64,000 nucleotides of DNA from Salimicrobium halophilum (GCF_900100295.1 NZ_FNEV01000004.1:1-64000); one strand, 5' to 3'. Positions 1 to 8,825 are shown, numbered from the stretch's first letter. The notes: generated by a model from the letters alone, not told the origin. Numbers and translations are program-made.

Positions 1-286
1 CTAACGAAGGATTATTTAAGCGGAAGGCAATCGCAGTCTCCTGGTGAGAAGCGCCTGTTTGTTTCTTAAAGTTTAATACATCCAGCTTGAATTGGACAGA
101 GTATACTTGTCTGGAATGTCTCTTTTTTAGCCCTTCTTCTCCAAAAGCTTTATACGCTCGGACCCAATTTTTTATTGGGGTTTCACTAGGGATAGAGTAT
201 CTTTCAGCTAGTAAAATGTACCCTAGAGGACCTTGGAGATATTCCCTTACCACCTTCAATTTAAATTCCTCACTATACTTTGACAT
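1..286 (-). CDS. IS3-family transposase OrfA (helix-turn-helix subunit), partial
   Basis: Ninety-five codons are visible from an ATG at 286 to the window edge without a stop. The protein begins MSKYSEEFKLKVVREYL and continues with IPSETPIKNWVRAYKAFGEE, the helix-turn-helix pattern of IS150/IS3 OrfA, which recognises the element ends and is normally made into OrfAB by ribosomal frameshifting. The visible residues cover a first HTH (about 1-50) and the beginning of a second helical repeat (QFKLDVLNFKKQTGASHQET). The only ribosome-site-like sequence, GGGGTG six bases before the ATG, lies inside the 3' arm of the hairpin at 293-332, so translation may depend on where transcription starts. OrfB and the frameshift site are not in the window. 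Confidence 0.75.
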   Translation of the reverse strand, partial: MSKYSEEFKLKVVREYLQGPLGYILLAERYSIPSETPIKNWVRAYKAFGEEGLKKRHSRQVYSVQFKLDVLNFKKQTGASHQETAIAFRLNNPSL

Positions 287-292
287 AAAAAA

Positions 293-332
293 CACCCCGG
301 AAATTAGATTTTTTACTCTAACTTCCGGGGTG
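293..332. promoter_or_regulatory. Hairpin at the IS left end overlapping the transposase ribosome site
   Basis: Two 16-base arms (293-308 and 317-332) are complementary with a single T:C difference and enclose an 8-base loop. On the minus strand the distal arm ends in GGGGTG, six bases before the transposase ATG. A transcript entering from outside would fold and hide this site. A similar protection against incoming transcription is known for IS10 and IS50; its use here is inference. Confidence 0.6.
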
Positions 333-450
333 CAATACCCTCCCCGGCTGGCTTTTCTTCGTGTCAGGCGAAGGTCCCTCCCCGCTTTCCTTTTGCACTC
401 ATTTTTGACATGATAGAAATAGACCTATACATAGAAAGGAAGGGATTTCC

Positions 451-1347
451 TTGATGATAAAAGAACTCGAAGTCAAAGACCTCCGACCCGTAGCGGAATG
501 GCTGCACCAGATGAATGAAGAGGATAAGCATTTCGTCGCCTGGCTCGCCTCCGATCCAAAAGAGATCTTCGAACAGATATGGGGCCTCACCCAGCTTAAT
601 GACCCGTTCGCATTTGTAGCCTGGGACGGTGACGAAATCATCGGATTCCTCGGCATCCTTCCCTTCTTTGAACAAAGGGTATGCCGTCTTCTCGGACCGA
701 TCGCCACCAGACAGGAAAGCTTCATTATCGAGAAACTTTGGCAAAAGGCTTCGCTGACATTGGAGATGTACTTCAATGCCGCGAAAATGGCCTGTTTCGA
801 TGTCAATGCGGAGCTGCTGGCTTTTGCGGAACATCATGAATTCGAGCTCTATAATATTGAAAAGACACTGCTTCTTACAGAAAAAGCATTCACCCCATCC
901 TTTTCTTCGAGCAGTTCCATTGCACCTGTCGATGAAGAACATTACAAAGAGCTCGATGCGCTTCACCCGGACGGGGCTTATTACGAAACGAAACAGATGC
1001 TCGATCTCTCTTATCAGCAAGGGAACCGGCTATTCGGATATTTCGAAGAAGGAGAGCTTTCCGGATACGTGTACCTGGAAACGATACTGCCGGAAGAAGA
1101 AGGGGAAATATGCTTCGTGAACGTGACCCAGGGTGAACAGGGAGAAGGGATCGGCACTGCTCTTCTTGAATATGCGCTTGCTATCGGTTTTGAAGAAATG
1201 AACTTCTCCTATATCACCATATCCGTAAGGGAAACGAACAGAGCCGCCGAGAGCCTGTACAGGCGAATCGGATTCGAAGAATGGCATACGATTTATGCCT
1301 ACAATAAAACCATTGAGAAACAGCCACCTCCCACACTCATTCATTAA
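451..1347 (+). CDS. GNAT-family N-acetyltransferase with degenerate N-terminal half
   Basis: This 298-residue protein is about twice the length of a single GNAT domain. The C-terminal half (about 160-290) has the acetyl-CoA pattern, with motif A as QGEGIGTALLEYAL and motif B as NRAAESLYRRIGFEEW. The N-terminal half (about 1-140) has a similar outline, including FVAWDGDEIIGFLGIL, but lacks a clear Q/RxxGxG/A loop. A two-domain GNAT with one inactive half is therefore likely. The start may be TTG 451 or ATG 454; GAAAGGAAGGG at 434-444 fits either. It ends 13 bases before the fructosamine kinase start and probably shares its transcript. The acyl acceptor cannot be read from the sequence. Confidence 0.8.
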   Translation: MMIKELEVKDLRPVAEWLHQMNEEDKHFVAWLASDPKEIFEQIWGLTQLNDPFAFVAWDGDEIIGFLGILPFFEQRVCRLLGPIATRQESFIIEKLWQKASLTLEMYFNAAKMACFDVNAELLAFAEHHEFELYNIEKTLLLTEKAFTPSFSSSSSIAPVDEEHYKELDALHPDGAYYETKQMLDLSYQQGNRLFGYFEEGELSGYVYLETILPEEEGEICFVNVTQGEQGEGIGTALLEYALAIGFEEMNFSYITISVRETNRAAESLYRRIGFEEWHTIYAYNKTIEKQPPPTLIH

Positions 1348-1360
1348 AGGAGATGATCCC

Positions 1361-2239
1361 TTGCCGACATTGGAAAAAATCCTTCAACACATCGGAGATC
1401 CCTCCCAGATTCTGCACAAAAGATCTGTCAGTGGAGGAGATATCAATGATGCGTTTCACGTAGAAACGGAACAGGAGAACTATTTTATCAAGCGAAACAG
1501 CAACGTACCTTCGCATTTTTTCCAGGCAGAAGCCCGAGGCCTTCAACTGATCAGAGACACAGAAACGGTCCACGTCCCCGAGGTCTATTATTACGACACG
1601 GAAAGCGGAACGGGAGATGCTTATCTCGTCCTTGAACATATCAAAAAAGAAGCCCCTACCCCGAGATCAGAACAGCGACTCGGCGAGGGACTTGCACGTA
1701 TGCATCAGGCTACAGGTCAGGGGTACGGATTCGACCAGCCTACATTCGTCGGCGAACTCGACCAGAAAAACAGCATGGTTTCTTCATGGGTGGAATACTA
1801 CCGCGATCAACGACTTCTTCCACAATTTCAGTTGGCGGAAGAGAAAGGCAGACTTCCCGCTAATAGAAAACAAGGCCTCCGCCAGCTGATGGATAACCTT
1901 GATGCCTTTCTCCCGAACGACCCGGGAAGCTCTCTTTTACACGGGGATCTGTGGGGAGGGAACTGGGTTTCGGGCCCGGGAGAGACTCCCTATCTGATCG
2001 ATCCATCTGTTCTGTATGGAGACCGCCTTATGGATATCGCCTTCACCGAATTGTTCGGCGGCTATTCCCGCACGTTTTATGAGAGCTATCAGCGGAAAGC
2101 TCCTCTGCCTGATTATTACGAAGAAGTCAAACCGCTGTATCAGCTCTTCTACCTCCTCGTTCATCTCAACTTGTTCGGGGAAGCTTACGGAAGTTCTGTT
2201 GACCGTATAGTGCGCCATTACACAGACGTAAAAGGATGA
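1361..2239 (+). CDS. Fructosamine kinase family protein
   Basis: The product (292 residues) belongs to the fructosamine/ketosamine-3-kinase family, whose members phosphorylate sugars attached to amines by glycation so that the adduct can break down. The aminoglycoside-kinase-like fold is shown by VLEHI (hinge), by HGDLWGGNW near residues 194-202 (catalytic Asp) and by IDPSVLYGDRLMDIAF (metal-binding Asp and the family's YGDRE-like motif). TTG 1361 is chosen because AAAGGAGATG lies about eight bases upstream; an ATG further upstream in the same frame would overlap the acetyltransferase and has no ribosome site. The last 22 bases overlap the oppositely transcribed ybgA-like gene. Confidence 0.88.
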   Translation: MPTLEKILQHIGDPSQILHKRSVSGGDINDAFHVETEQENYFIKRNSNVPSHFFQAEARGLQLIRDTETVHVPEVYYYDTESGTGDAYLVLEHIKKEAPTPRSEQRLGEGLARMHQATGQGYGFDQPTFVGELDQKNSMVSSWVEYYRDQRLLPQFQLAEEKGRLPANRKQGLRQLMDNLDAFLPNDPGSSLLHGDLWGGNWVSGPGETPYLIDPSVLYGDRLMDIAFTELFGGYSRTFYESYQRKAPLPDYYEEVKPLYQLFYLLVHLNLFGEAYGSSVDRIVRHYTDVKG

Positions 2240-2841
2240 GGATGGAGATAGGCTTGAGTTGCAATGTAATGATCCCCGTATTTATGTGCCCATTCCCTCA
2301 AAAGCTTTCTGACTTTCTGAAGGGATAGATCACCAGCTACGTACTGCTCTAATTTATATTGGAGCAGTTCTTTTTCTTCCTGCGTCAATTTCCTCTTCAC
2401 ATGTCCCGCGATGTGCTGACAGGCATTGACATGCCGCTCCCTCGTGGGTACGTGATCCATCGCTTTCTCCAGTAACTGACTGTATTCTTCGGCAAGTTCA
2501 TAAAACGGCACTTCTTCGCCCCGCGCCAGGAGTCTGCCTGATTGTTTCTGGATGTTCGGGGAATAGGCCATGAGTAAATATTTATGGTAAGACTGGAAAT
2601 CGAACAGTTCCCTTTTTGAACCGCCATAAAGTGTCTGCCGCATCCGGTGCAGCGTGAACACCTTCGTCCAGAAATGGTCCCACTCTTCTTCTCCAGCCTT
2701 CTCGAGAAGCGACCTCGTGACCGTCCCTTCCACGCGACCTCCTTCCGTAAGTTCGACTTCTTCTTTCAAGCGCTCGATCCATTCATCCTGTTCTTTTATA
2801 TCTTCGCTGATCGCGATTTTCGGCTTTTGTTCAAAATTCAA
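2218..2841 (-). CDS. ybgA: YbgA family protein (DUF1722)
   Basis: The protein is about 207 residues and matches the DUF1722/YbgA family, often found alone or fused to DUF523. Recognisable features are WTKVFTLHRMRQTL, FDFQSYHKYLLMAYSP and the C-terminal REWAHKYGDHYIATQAYL-like end. No enzymatic function is established. A TTG at 2841 is preferred because AGGAGGGG lies just upstream; the ATG at 2862 would place that ribosome site inside the gene and has none of its own. The gene converges on the fructosamine kinase gene with a 22-base overlap of the two 3' ends. Confidence 0.8.
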   Translation of the reverse strand: MNFEQKPKIAISEDIKEQDEWIERLKEEVELTEGGRVEGTVTRSLLEKAGEEEWDHFWTKVFTLHRMRQTLYGGSKRELFDFQSYHKYLLMAYSPNIQKQSGRLLARGEEVPFYELAEEYSQLLEKAMDHVPTRERHVNACQHIAGHVKRKLTQEEKELLQYKLEQYVAGDLSLQKVRKLLREWAHKYGDHYIATQAYLHPHPFTSV

Positions 2842-3004
2842 GATACCCCTCCTCCGCTTCATAAAAATTCTGTCTATTCAGAAGGATTCCCTGTTCCCCG
2901 TGCCGAATAACATAAAGGGGGAAATTAATCCTTGGCAAAGAATCAATGATGTATTAAAATCTATTCTGTTGCATAATTATACTCATCTTTTAGGAGCGAT
3001 CAAC

Positions 3005-4354
3005 ATGAACAATCAAAAATATCCAACATCCGCACATTTACGGTTCATTATACCTTCTCTTATCGGTATTTTATTATTCATGATTCCTATTCCTTCCGGA
3101 GAATCGATGACGATCCTTGTCGCTATATTCGCCGGATGGCTCGAATCAGCACTCAAAGACTACTTGTCTCTGATCATGACCTTCATCATCACTCTGACGG
3201 CTGTACTTACACTATGGGTGAAGGCGGGAGGCAGAAACGTCGTGAAATCATCTCCGTTTTTCACTTCCCTTTTGGATGTCACTCCTTTCTGGACCATAGT
3301 CCGGGTACTGGGGATGATTTTTGCTCTCATGGTGTACTTCCAGGTAGGACCGGAAGCTATCATTTCAGATGTCACGGGAGGCCTTCTGCTGGACTCGCTT
3401 CTCCATGTGCTGTTCACTGTCTTCCTGTTCGCCGGGCTATTCTTACCACTTCTATTGAACTATGGTCTTTTAGAGCTGTTCGGGATACTATTAACGAAAA
3501 TCATGCGTCCGTTATTCACCCTTCCCGGACGCTCGTCCATCGACTCTCTCGCTTCATGGCTTGGAGACGGAACCATCGGTGTACTCCTGACCAGTAAGCA
3601 ATACGAAGAAGGATATTATACGAAACGTGAAGCCGCCGTCATCGGGACGACGTTCTCTGTCGTGTCCATTACGTTCACTATCGTCGTAATCGAAGAACTC
3701 GGCCTCGGCAGCATGTTCGTACCTTTATATGGGACAATCGTTTTGACTGGTGTGATCACTGCGCTGATCATGCCGCGTATTCCGCCGCTTTCTAAAAAGC
3801 CGGATACCTTCGTCACGGAAGAACCACGTGTACGTGGTGACCAGACACCAAAGGAACACAACGCCTTCACTTATGGCTATCAACAGGCCGTCAAACAGGG
3901 GAGTCAGTCTCCGGGGCTTGCAGGATTCTTCAAAAACGGGGCACAGAACATCCTCGATATGTGGATGGGGGTAGCTCCTATCGTTATGGCTCTCGGTACC
4001 ATTGCGCTTGTACTCGCTGAATTCACGCCATTGTTCACATGGCTCGGGGTACCTTTCATCCCGATTCTTGAACTTCTGCAGATTCCATCAGCTCAGGCAG
4101 CTTCCGAGACGATCCTTATCGGTTTTGCGGATATGTTCCTGCCGGCGATTATCGGGGCTTCCATCGAAAGTGAAATGACCCGTTTCGTCATCGCAGCTCT
4201 ATCTGTTACTCAATTGATCTATATGTCCGAAGTCGGGGGACTGCTCCTCGGCTCGAAAGTACCGGTCGGTATGAAAGATCTGTTCATCATCTTCTTAGAA
4301 CGTACCATCATCAGCTTACCGATTATTGCATTCATTGCTCATTTGCTTTTCTAA
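3005..4354 (+). CDS. YjiH family membrane protein with nucleoside-recognition (Gate) domains
   Basis: This 449-residue polytopic membrane protein belongs to the YjiH family, which carries the Gate fold found in nucleoside transporters and spore-maturation proteins. There are roughly ten hydrophobic segments. The two Gate repeats are seen around FGILLTKIMRPLFTLPG with SWLGDGTIGVLLTSKQYEEG, and in the second half around ETILIGFADMFLPAIIGAS. ATG 3005 is preceded by TAGGAGCGATCAAC. The open frame extends further upstream but crosses the divergent ybgA-like gene and is not used. The substrate is unknown. It ends 25 bases before the LysM hydrolase gene. Confidence 0.82.
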   Translation: MNNQKYPTSAHLRFIIPSLIGILLFMIPIPSGESMTILVAIFAGWLESALKDYLSLIMTFIITLTAVLTLWVKAGGRNVVKSSPFFTSLLDVTPFWTIVRVLGMIFALMVYFQVGPEAIISDVTGGLLLDSLLHVLFTVFLFAGLFLPLLLNYGLLELFGILLTKIMRPLFTLPGRSSIDSLASWLGDGTIGVLLTSKQYEEGYYTKREAAVIGTTFSVVSITFTIVVIEELGLGSMFVPLYGTIVLTGVITALIMPRIPPLSKKPDTFVTEEPRVRGDQTPKEHNAFTYGYQQAVKQGSQSPGLAGFFKNGAQNILDMWMGVAPIVMALGTIALVLAEFTPLFTWLGVPFIPILELLQIPSAQAASETILIGFADMFLPAIIGASIESEMTRFVIAALSVTQLIYMSEVGGLLLGSKVPVGMKDLFIIFLERTIISLPIIAFIAHLLF

Positions 4355-4379
4355 ACTCTTCACAGGAAGGAAGAAGTGC

Positions 4380-5540
4380 ATGAAAAAGAAAATGGTTTCT
4401 GCATTTGTCATGATGGGAATTACCGGATTCGGTGCCACAACCGTGGAGGCGGATACCGTCGAAGTCGAACAGGGAGATTCTCTTTGGAAAATCGCCTCTA
4501 CGAACGGGATATCCGTCGACCAGCTGATGGCCTGGAACGACCTCGCAGCAACGACGATCCATCCGGGTCAAAAACTCAGGGTGAAAGAGGAGACAGGGGT
4601 AACCGCATCCCCTTCTCCGTCCTCTCCTTCGGTCTATGAAGTAGAGGCGGGAGACTATTTATCCAAAATCGCAGGCACTTATGACACCACAGTCCGACAG
4701 TTGAAGAAATGGAACAACCTCACCTCAGACACGATTTACGTGGGACAGAAACTGAAGCTTTCCGGTTCAGGAACCGTACAGAAGGAAGAGAAACCTGTGG
4801 CGTCTCCAACCCCGGGCCCTTCTCATACATACATTGTACGAAGAGGAGACAGTCTTTCGAAAATTGCACAAACCCTTGGCATGAGAGTGAAAGACCTGAA
4901 GAAATGGAACGACCTGGAGACAGATACGATCCATGTCGGCCAAGCCCTTCAGGTAACCAAAGGTACTTCCGCTCCGAAACCTTCTCATGAAGAAGAGAAA
5001 GTCAGCGTCACTTCCTATGAGGTGCAACCGGGAGAAAGCTTATGGACGATCAGTCAGAAGTTCAAAGTTCCGGTCCCTGCCCTCCGGGAACTGAACAACC
5101 TGAAAGACACGACGATCCGTGTCGGCCAGAGACTGTTGCTGGAGAAAACAAAAGAGAATCACCAGGAAGCGACGTCCTCGTTCCCGGCCTCAGACATCAT
5201 CAGCACGGCAAAGGTACATATGGGAGTTCCTTACGTATGGGGAGGCAACACTCCTGAGGAGGGCTTCGACTGCAGCGGGTTCCTTAAGTATGCCTTCGGG
5301 AAAAACGGAGTCTCCATCCCGAGAACGGTAGCCTCCATCCACCAACAGGGAACCCCCGTCTCTTCTCCATCTATCGGAGATCTTGTATTCTTTGAAACGT
5401 ATAAAAAAGGCCCCTCCCACGCGGGAATCTACCTGGGAGACGACATGTTCATCCATGCCGGGTCCTCTTCGGGTGTAACCGTAAGCTCCATGGACATGAA
5501 CTATTGGAAAACACGCTACCTCGGCGCTCGTAGTTATTGA
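4380..5540 (+). CDS. Secreted peptidoglycan D,L-endopeptidase, four LysM plus NlpC/P60
   Basis: The 386-residue precursor starts with a signal peptide (MKKKMVSAFVMMG..., likely cut after TVEA near residue 24). Four LysM repeats follow (about 26-68, 84-127, 146-189 and 207-250), each with the GDSLxKIA...WNxL...GQxL pattern, joined by Ser/Pro/Thr linkers. The C-terminal NlpC/P60 domain (about 268-386) contains GFDCSGFLKYAF with the catalytic Cys and PSHAGIYLGDDMFIHAG with the His. This matches Bacillus LytE/LytF-type enzymes that cut between D-Glu and meso-diaminopimelate in stem peptides at the cell surface. ATG 4380 has CAGGAAGGAAG upstream. The stop codon is followed within three bases by a palindromic-repeat half. 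Confidence 0.92.
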   Translation: MKKKMVSAFVMMGITGFGATTVEADTVEVEQGDSLWKIASTNGISVDQLMAWNDLAATTIHPGQKLRVKEETGVTASPSPSSPSVYEVEAGDYLSKIAGTYDTTVRQLKKWNNLTSDTIYVGQKLKLSGSGTVQKEEKPVASPTPGPSHTYIVRRGDSLSKIAQTLGMRVKDLKKWNDLETDTIHVGQALQVTKGTSAPKPSHEEEKVSVTSYEVQPGESLWTISQKFKVPVPALRELNNLKDTTIRVGQRLLLEKTKENHQEATSSFPASDIISTAKVHMGVPYVWGGNTPEEGFDCSGFLKYAFGKNGVSIPRTVASIHQQGTPVSSPSIGDLVFFETYKKGPSHAGIYLGDDMFIHAGSSSGVTVSSMDMNYWKTRYLGARSY

Positions 5541-5542
5541 AT

Positions 5543-5590
5543 GGAAAAGCGTAAGCACCCCGCTTAGAAACCTCAGCCATAAGTAGACAT
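5543..5590. repeat. Dispersed palindromic repeat, left half only
   Basis: This segment reads GGAAAAGCG...CCCCGCTTAGAAACCTC, AGCCATAAGTAGAC, the left arm of the palindromic family seen at 8.9, 9.7, 24.6, 30.5, 32.6, 54.3 and 59.6 kb. The right arm is missing; an ordinary terminator follows. It begins three bases after the hydrolase stop codon. Confidence 0.75.
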
Positions 5591-5602
5591 GAAAGCAGAA
5601 GA

Positions 5603-5657
5603 AATGCTACGTTCCTGACATTGAAATGTCTGGAAACGTAGCATATTTTTTTGTTTC
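5603..5657 (+). terminator. Rho-independent terminator after the LysM hydrolase gene
   Basis: ATGCTACGTT pairs with AACGTAGCAT around an inner GACATT/AATGTC stem, followed by a run of seven T. Confidence 0.8.
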
Positions 5658-5762
5658 AGATGATTCTGCATAACATCTTCGGAAAAATTGTCGAATATCC
5701 ATTTTTATGGTCCACTTTTTTATAAATCTCCCAGAAAACTGTCGTAAAAACTTACTTCAATT

Positions 5763-5812
5763 AAAAAAGAAGAAGTCTCCTCTCCCCCGAAAAGAGAGAA
5801 GGACTCCTTCTT
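5763..5812 (-). terminator. Terminator of the acyltransferase gene
   Basis: On the minus strand, AAAGAAGGAGTCCTTCTCTC and its imperfect complement form a hairpin ending in a run of six T, just after the TAG stop. Confidence 0.75.
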
Positions 5813-5813
5813 T

Positions 5814-6800
5814 CTATGCTTTCACTTTTGTTCTGAACCGTGGCAATTTCGCTTCGATGAGAGGCCGGGCAAGAGTCATCGTTGACTTCGACGACAGCAC
5901 ATACACGATACCTATAGACACGACGAAAACTCCTACAATATCCAACCAATGGGTATACGTGAATAAGTCGATTTTGCGGAAGAACTGGATAAAGAAGCCA
6001 TGCAACAAATACACGTAAAGCGTCCGTCGGCCGAGCTTCGTAAATGAAAATTCTTTGCTCGGCACCCATGATAACACTGCAACCGTCATCACTGAGGCGA
6101 GCACGTAAACACCGAGACGGAACCATCCCCCTGCTCCCGGAATACCGAGTGTTGCGTAGGATTTCGAACCGAGCAACCATCCCGAACTGAACTCAGGGAA
6201 CAGAACGATGCACGTTGCTACCACACCCATAACTCCCAGAGAAGCAATCCTTACAGAGGTCCCCTGCCATTTCTTCACTTGTTCTTTCGTCAGCCAGTAC
6301 CCGGCAAGAAAGAACGGGAAAAATACAAACGTCCGGGACAGACTGTACGTATGACCAATTTCACTGAAGTAGCCGACAATCAGACCCAGCTCCAGAGAAA
6401 TGAGAATGCCCAGAAGTGGCGGAAGCTTCTTGAAACCGATGAGAAGCATATGCCAGCAGAACAGGCTGATCAAAAACCACAGCGCCCAATGTGGATGAAA
6501 GAAACCATTGTACCAGCTGTCATCCCCAAGCGCGTAATAGTAGCCGCTGTAGACGGCCTGGAATAGAAAATAAGGCAACAGCAGTTTTTTCGCGAGTTGC
6601 AATACGTAATCTTTATCCTTCGCACCCTTAGCGAAAAAACCGGCCAGTAAGATGAACGCAGGCATGTGGAACGTATAAATGAATGTATAAAGGCTGTACA
6701 TGAACTCGGAGTCCTTTGTCATCGGCTGCATCGCGTGACCGAAAACAACAAGTATTATCAAAAACAATTTCGCATTATCAAAGAAAGCATCGCGCTTCAT
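5814..6800 (-). CDS. Acyltransferase-3 family integral membrane protein
   Basis: The product (328 residues) has about ten membrane segments and the acyltransferase-3 layout, with DNAKLFLIILVVFGHAMQP at the N terminus containing the conserved His and HMPAFILLAGFFA in the second helix. This subgroup, annotated as fucose-4-O-acetylase-like, moves acyl groups onto extracytoplasmic sugars; the acceptor here is unknown. ATG 6800 is preferred over an in-frame GTG at 6815, because AGGGG sits seven bases before the ATG and would overlap the GTG-initiated codons. The gene stands alone, with its own terminator, convergent with the LysM hydrolase gene. Confidence 0.82.
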   Translation of the reverse strand: MKRDAFFDNAKLFLIILVVFGHAMQPMTKDSEFMYSLYTFIYTFHMPAFILLAGFFAKGAKDKDYVLQLAKKLLLPYFLFQAVYSGYYYALGDDSWYNGFFHPHWALWFLISLFCWHMLLIGFKKLPPLLGILISLELGLIVGYFSEIGHTYSLSRTFVFFPFFLAGYWLTKEQVKKWQGTSVRIASLGVMGVVATCIVLFPEFSSGWLLGSKSYATLGIPGAGGWFRLGVYVLASVMTVAVLSWVPSKEFSFTKLGRRTLYVYLLHGFFIQFFRKIDLFTYTHWLDIVGVFVVSIGIVYVLSSKSTMTLARPLIEAKLPRFRTKVKA

Positions 6801-6970
6801 TCGCTTTCCCCTCACCTTCTTCTAATCTTTCTTCAAACATTCTACTACGTGTTCTACCCTCTTTTGTTGTTATTCAAAATAATGTTAATCGAATTTAATC
6901 ATCTTGTAATAAGAAACCAGAACGTCCCATTTAAGCTTACACCGGATTCATTCATCTCTAATCTATCCAC

Positions 6971-7005
6971 TAAAAAAACCTGCAGGATCCATTTTTCCTG
7001 CAGGT
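6971..7005 (-). terminator. Terminator of the ypjP-aminopeptidase transcript
   Basis: ACCTGCAGG and CCTGCAGGT form a perfect nine-base stem with a nine-base loop; the minus strand then has seven T. Confidence 0.88.
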
Positions 7006-7018
7006 CAATCATTCTATC

Positions 7019-8263
7019 TTATTTTTTAAAATCTCCGGCCCATGTCCCGTTTCTGAAAACAGGTTCATAGGTACCGTCTTCATGTTCACCATCGATATCA
7101 AGCTCAGCAGATCCGATCATGAAATCTTCATGGACCAGACTGTCATTCACACCGTGCTCATCACGTTGTTCTTCACTCATGGAAGTGCCGTCTTTCACGT
7201 TGGTCGGATAAGCTTTCCCGAGTGCAATGTGACAGGAAGCATTCTCATCAAAGAGGGTGTTGTAGAAAACGTGCCCGGACTGTGAAATCGGGGATTCCAC
7301 CGGCACTAGAGCTACCTCTCCGAGACGTTTGGCTCCTTCATCCGTTTCGAGGAGATATTTCAGAGATTCTTCTCCGGATTCCGCTTGATAATCGACTACT
7401 TTTCCATCTTCAAACGTAAGGGAGAAGTCCTCAATCAGATTGCCATCGTAGTTGAGTGGCATCGTACTTCGAACCGTACCGTTCACTCCGTACTTATGCG
7501 GCATGGTGAATACTTCCTCGGTCGGCATATTCGGGTTGAACGTTACTCCATCTGTCGACTCAGCAGCACCGCCGGCCCAGACATGATCGTTCACGAGTTC
7601 AATCGTCAGATCTGTGCCCGGCGCTTTGTAATGGAGCTTCTTGAACTGCTTCTTATTAAGACGTTCCCGAGCCTGACGGAGTTGTTCGTTATGCTCGTCC
7701 CAAGCCTTAAGTGGATCTTTTCTGTCGATACGGGTAATATGGAAAATCTGTTCCCACAGCTTATCCTGTGCGAGAGGAACCGGATCGTTCGGGAAGAGTT
7801 TCTTCGCCCAATCCGGATGAGGGAAAGCTACGATCGTCCACGTAATTTTATCTTCCATAATGTAATCCCGGTAAGTCGTGAGAGCTTCTGCGCTTGCTTT
7901 ATTCGCTTTCGCTACACGCTCAGAGTCGATGTCTTTCAAAAGATCCGGGTCCGGACCATAGACATTTACGACCGAATATCCGTCTTTCGCCATCTCTTCA
8001 AGTCCCTGTGCGCGCCAACGAGGGAAATTCGAAATCACTTCTTCGCTCGCATTTTTCATTTTCATATAGGTGAGAACGTTATCTCCCCACTGGACATAAA
8101 CGTCCTTCGCACCGCGACCGTATGCTTTCGCCGTCAATATATGAACAAAGTCGGAAGCTTCAATCGGTGCATTGATGATGACCCCCTGACCTTCCTGTAT
8201 GTTGATCCCTTTTTGCAGCGCCACGTCTGCATATTGCTCCAGCTGTTCCTGAAATGTGTTCAT
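7019..8263 (-). CDS. ampS: M29-family metallo-aminopeptidase, paralogue 1
   Basis: The 414-residue protein is a member of peptidase family M29 (AmpS, aminopeptidase T), cytoplasmic broad-specificity aminopeptidases using two metal ions. Typical blocks are NMPTEEVFTMPHKYGVNG and GEVALVPVESPISQSG, followed by FYNTLFDENASCHIALGKAY (conserved Glu and His ligands) and a C-terminal SLVHEDFMIGSAELDIDG. ATG 8263 has TAGGAGGTAGAAG upstream. The gene starts ten bases after ypjP, so both are likely co-transcribed. A second, clearly related copy is at 33236-34486. Some relatives are annotated as peptidases of uncertain physiological substrate. Confidence 0.92.
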   Translation of the reverse strand: MNTFQEQLEQYADVALQKGINIQEGQGVIINAPIEASDFVHILTAKAYGRGAKDVYVQWGDNVLTYMKMKNASEEVISNFPRWRAQGLEEMAKDGYSVVNVYGPDPDLLKDIDSERVAKANKASAEALTTYRDYIMEDKITWTIVAFPHPDWAKKLFPNDPVPLAQDKLWEQIFHITRIDRKDPLKAWDEHNEQLRQARERLNKKQFKKLHYKAPGTDLTIELVNDHVWAGGAAESTDGVTFNPNMPTEEVFTMPHKYGVNGTVRSTMPLNYDGNLIEDFSLTFEDGKVVDYQAESGEESLKYLLETDEGAKRLGEVALVPVESPISQSGHVFYNTLFDENASCHIALGKAYPTNVKDGTSMSEEQRDEHGVNDSLVHEDFMIGSAELDIDGEHEDGTYEPVFRNGTWAGDFKK

Positions 8264-8273
8264 CTTCTACCTC

Positions 8274-8825
8274 CTAAGACATCCACTTTGGTGGTGTGTT
8301 TTTGTCCCAATAAATTTCCCCTAATGGGTGATGGGTCTCATACCCATCTTCTTTCACGTGATAGTGGAAGTTAAACCAGTATCCTTCCCCTGGTCGCAAA
8401 TCCCTGCGGACGTGAAATCTCGCCAGCTCTTCTCCTGTTTGCCCATGAATCAGATTGAAAATACGTTCCCCGTAGCCGGCAGAAGGATCTTCCGTTATCT
8501 CGTACATCGGGACATTTCCGTCATCCACGAAGGACTCGATGACCGTTTCGATCTGCGGGAAGATCTCTTCGATGACTTCATCTTCCACTTTCGCTCCGAT
8601 CCGAGGGCCCAGTTTCGCTATCGTCTGCTCCTTCGCCCGTTCTGTCAGATCTTCAACCGTTACCGGGGCAAGGAAGGCTTCCGTTTCTTCCGTCTCTGTT
8701 TCCACCGGACCCGATACCTGTTCTTTCTCCGAAGCTTCCGGGTTGATCTGTGCCGGAGGAATGTAGAGACCAAGGGTCATGATCGCTACGAGCGTAACAA
8801 ATAGCTTTCTCATCCATAGTTTCAT
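8274..8825 (-). CDS. ypjP: YpjP family protein, membrane-anchored or secreted
   Basis: This 183-residue protein has an N-terminal signal or anchor (KLWMRKLFVTLVAIMTLGLY, about residues 2-21). It matches the YpjP family of Bacillaceae, with IFNLIHGQTGEELARFHVRR and the C-terminal YHVKEDG...HHPLGEIYWDKNTPPKW signature. The function is unknown. ATG 8825 is favoured because AAAGGAAG is correctly spaced and it puts Lys/Arg right before the hydrophobic stretch; a longer reading from 8858 would lose the signal-peptide layout. It precedes the aminopeptidase gene by ten bases. Confidence 0.82.
   Translation of the reverse strand: MKLWMRKLFVTLVAIMTLGLYIPPAQINPEASEKEQVSGPVETETEETEAFLAPVTVEDLTERAKEQTIAKLGPRIGAKVEDEVIEEIFPQIETVIESFVDDGNVPMYEITEDPSAGYGERIFNLIHGQTGEELARFHVRRDLRPGEGYWFNFHYHVKEDGYETHHPLGEIYWDKNTPPKWMS

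Larger units (their letters stand above)
1..340 (-). mobile_element. IS3-family insertion sequence, left end, cut by window edge
   Basis: The minus strand carries the start of an IS3-family (IS150-like) transposase frame that runs off position 1. Upstream of it lies a GC-rich hairpin and then a stretch reading TATTGCACCCCGG, which resembles the left end of IS150-group elements. The exact terminus, near 338-340, is estimated from that resemblance, since the right end and any target-site duplication lie outside the window. Whether the element is intact cannot be judged from here. Confidence 0.7.

Noticed and set aside
2654-3004. N-terminal extension of the YjiH frame
   Set aside because: It runs over the ybgA-like gene and its promoter; ATG 3005 has a good ribosome site and gives the family length.
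7385-8374. Long open frame antisense to the M29 aminopeptidase gene
   Set aside because: No recognisable domain, no ribosome site, and the opposite strand encodes a conserved full-length enzyme.
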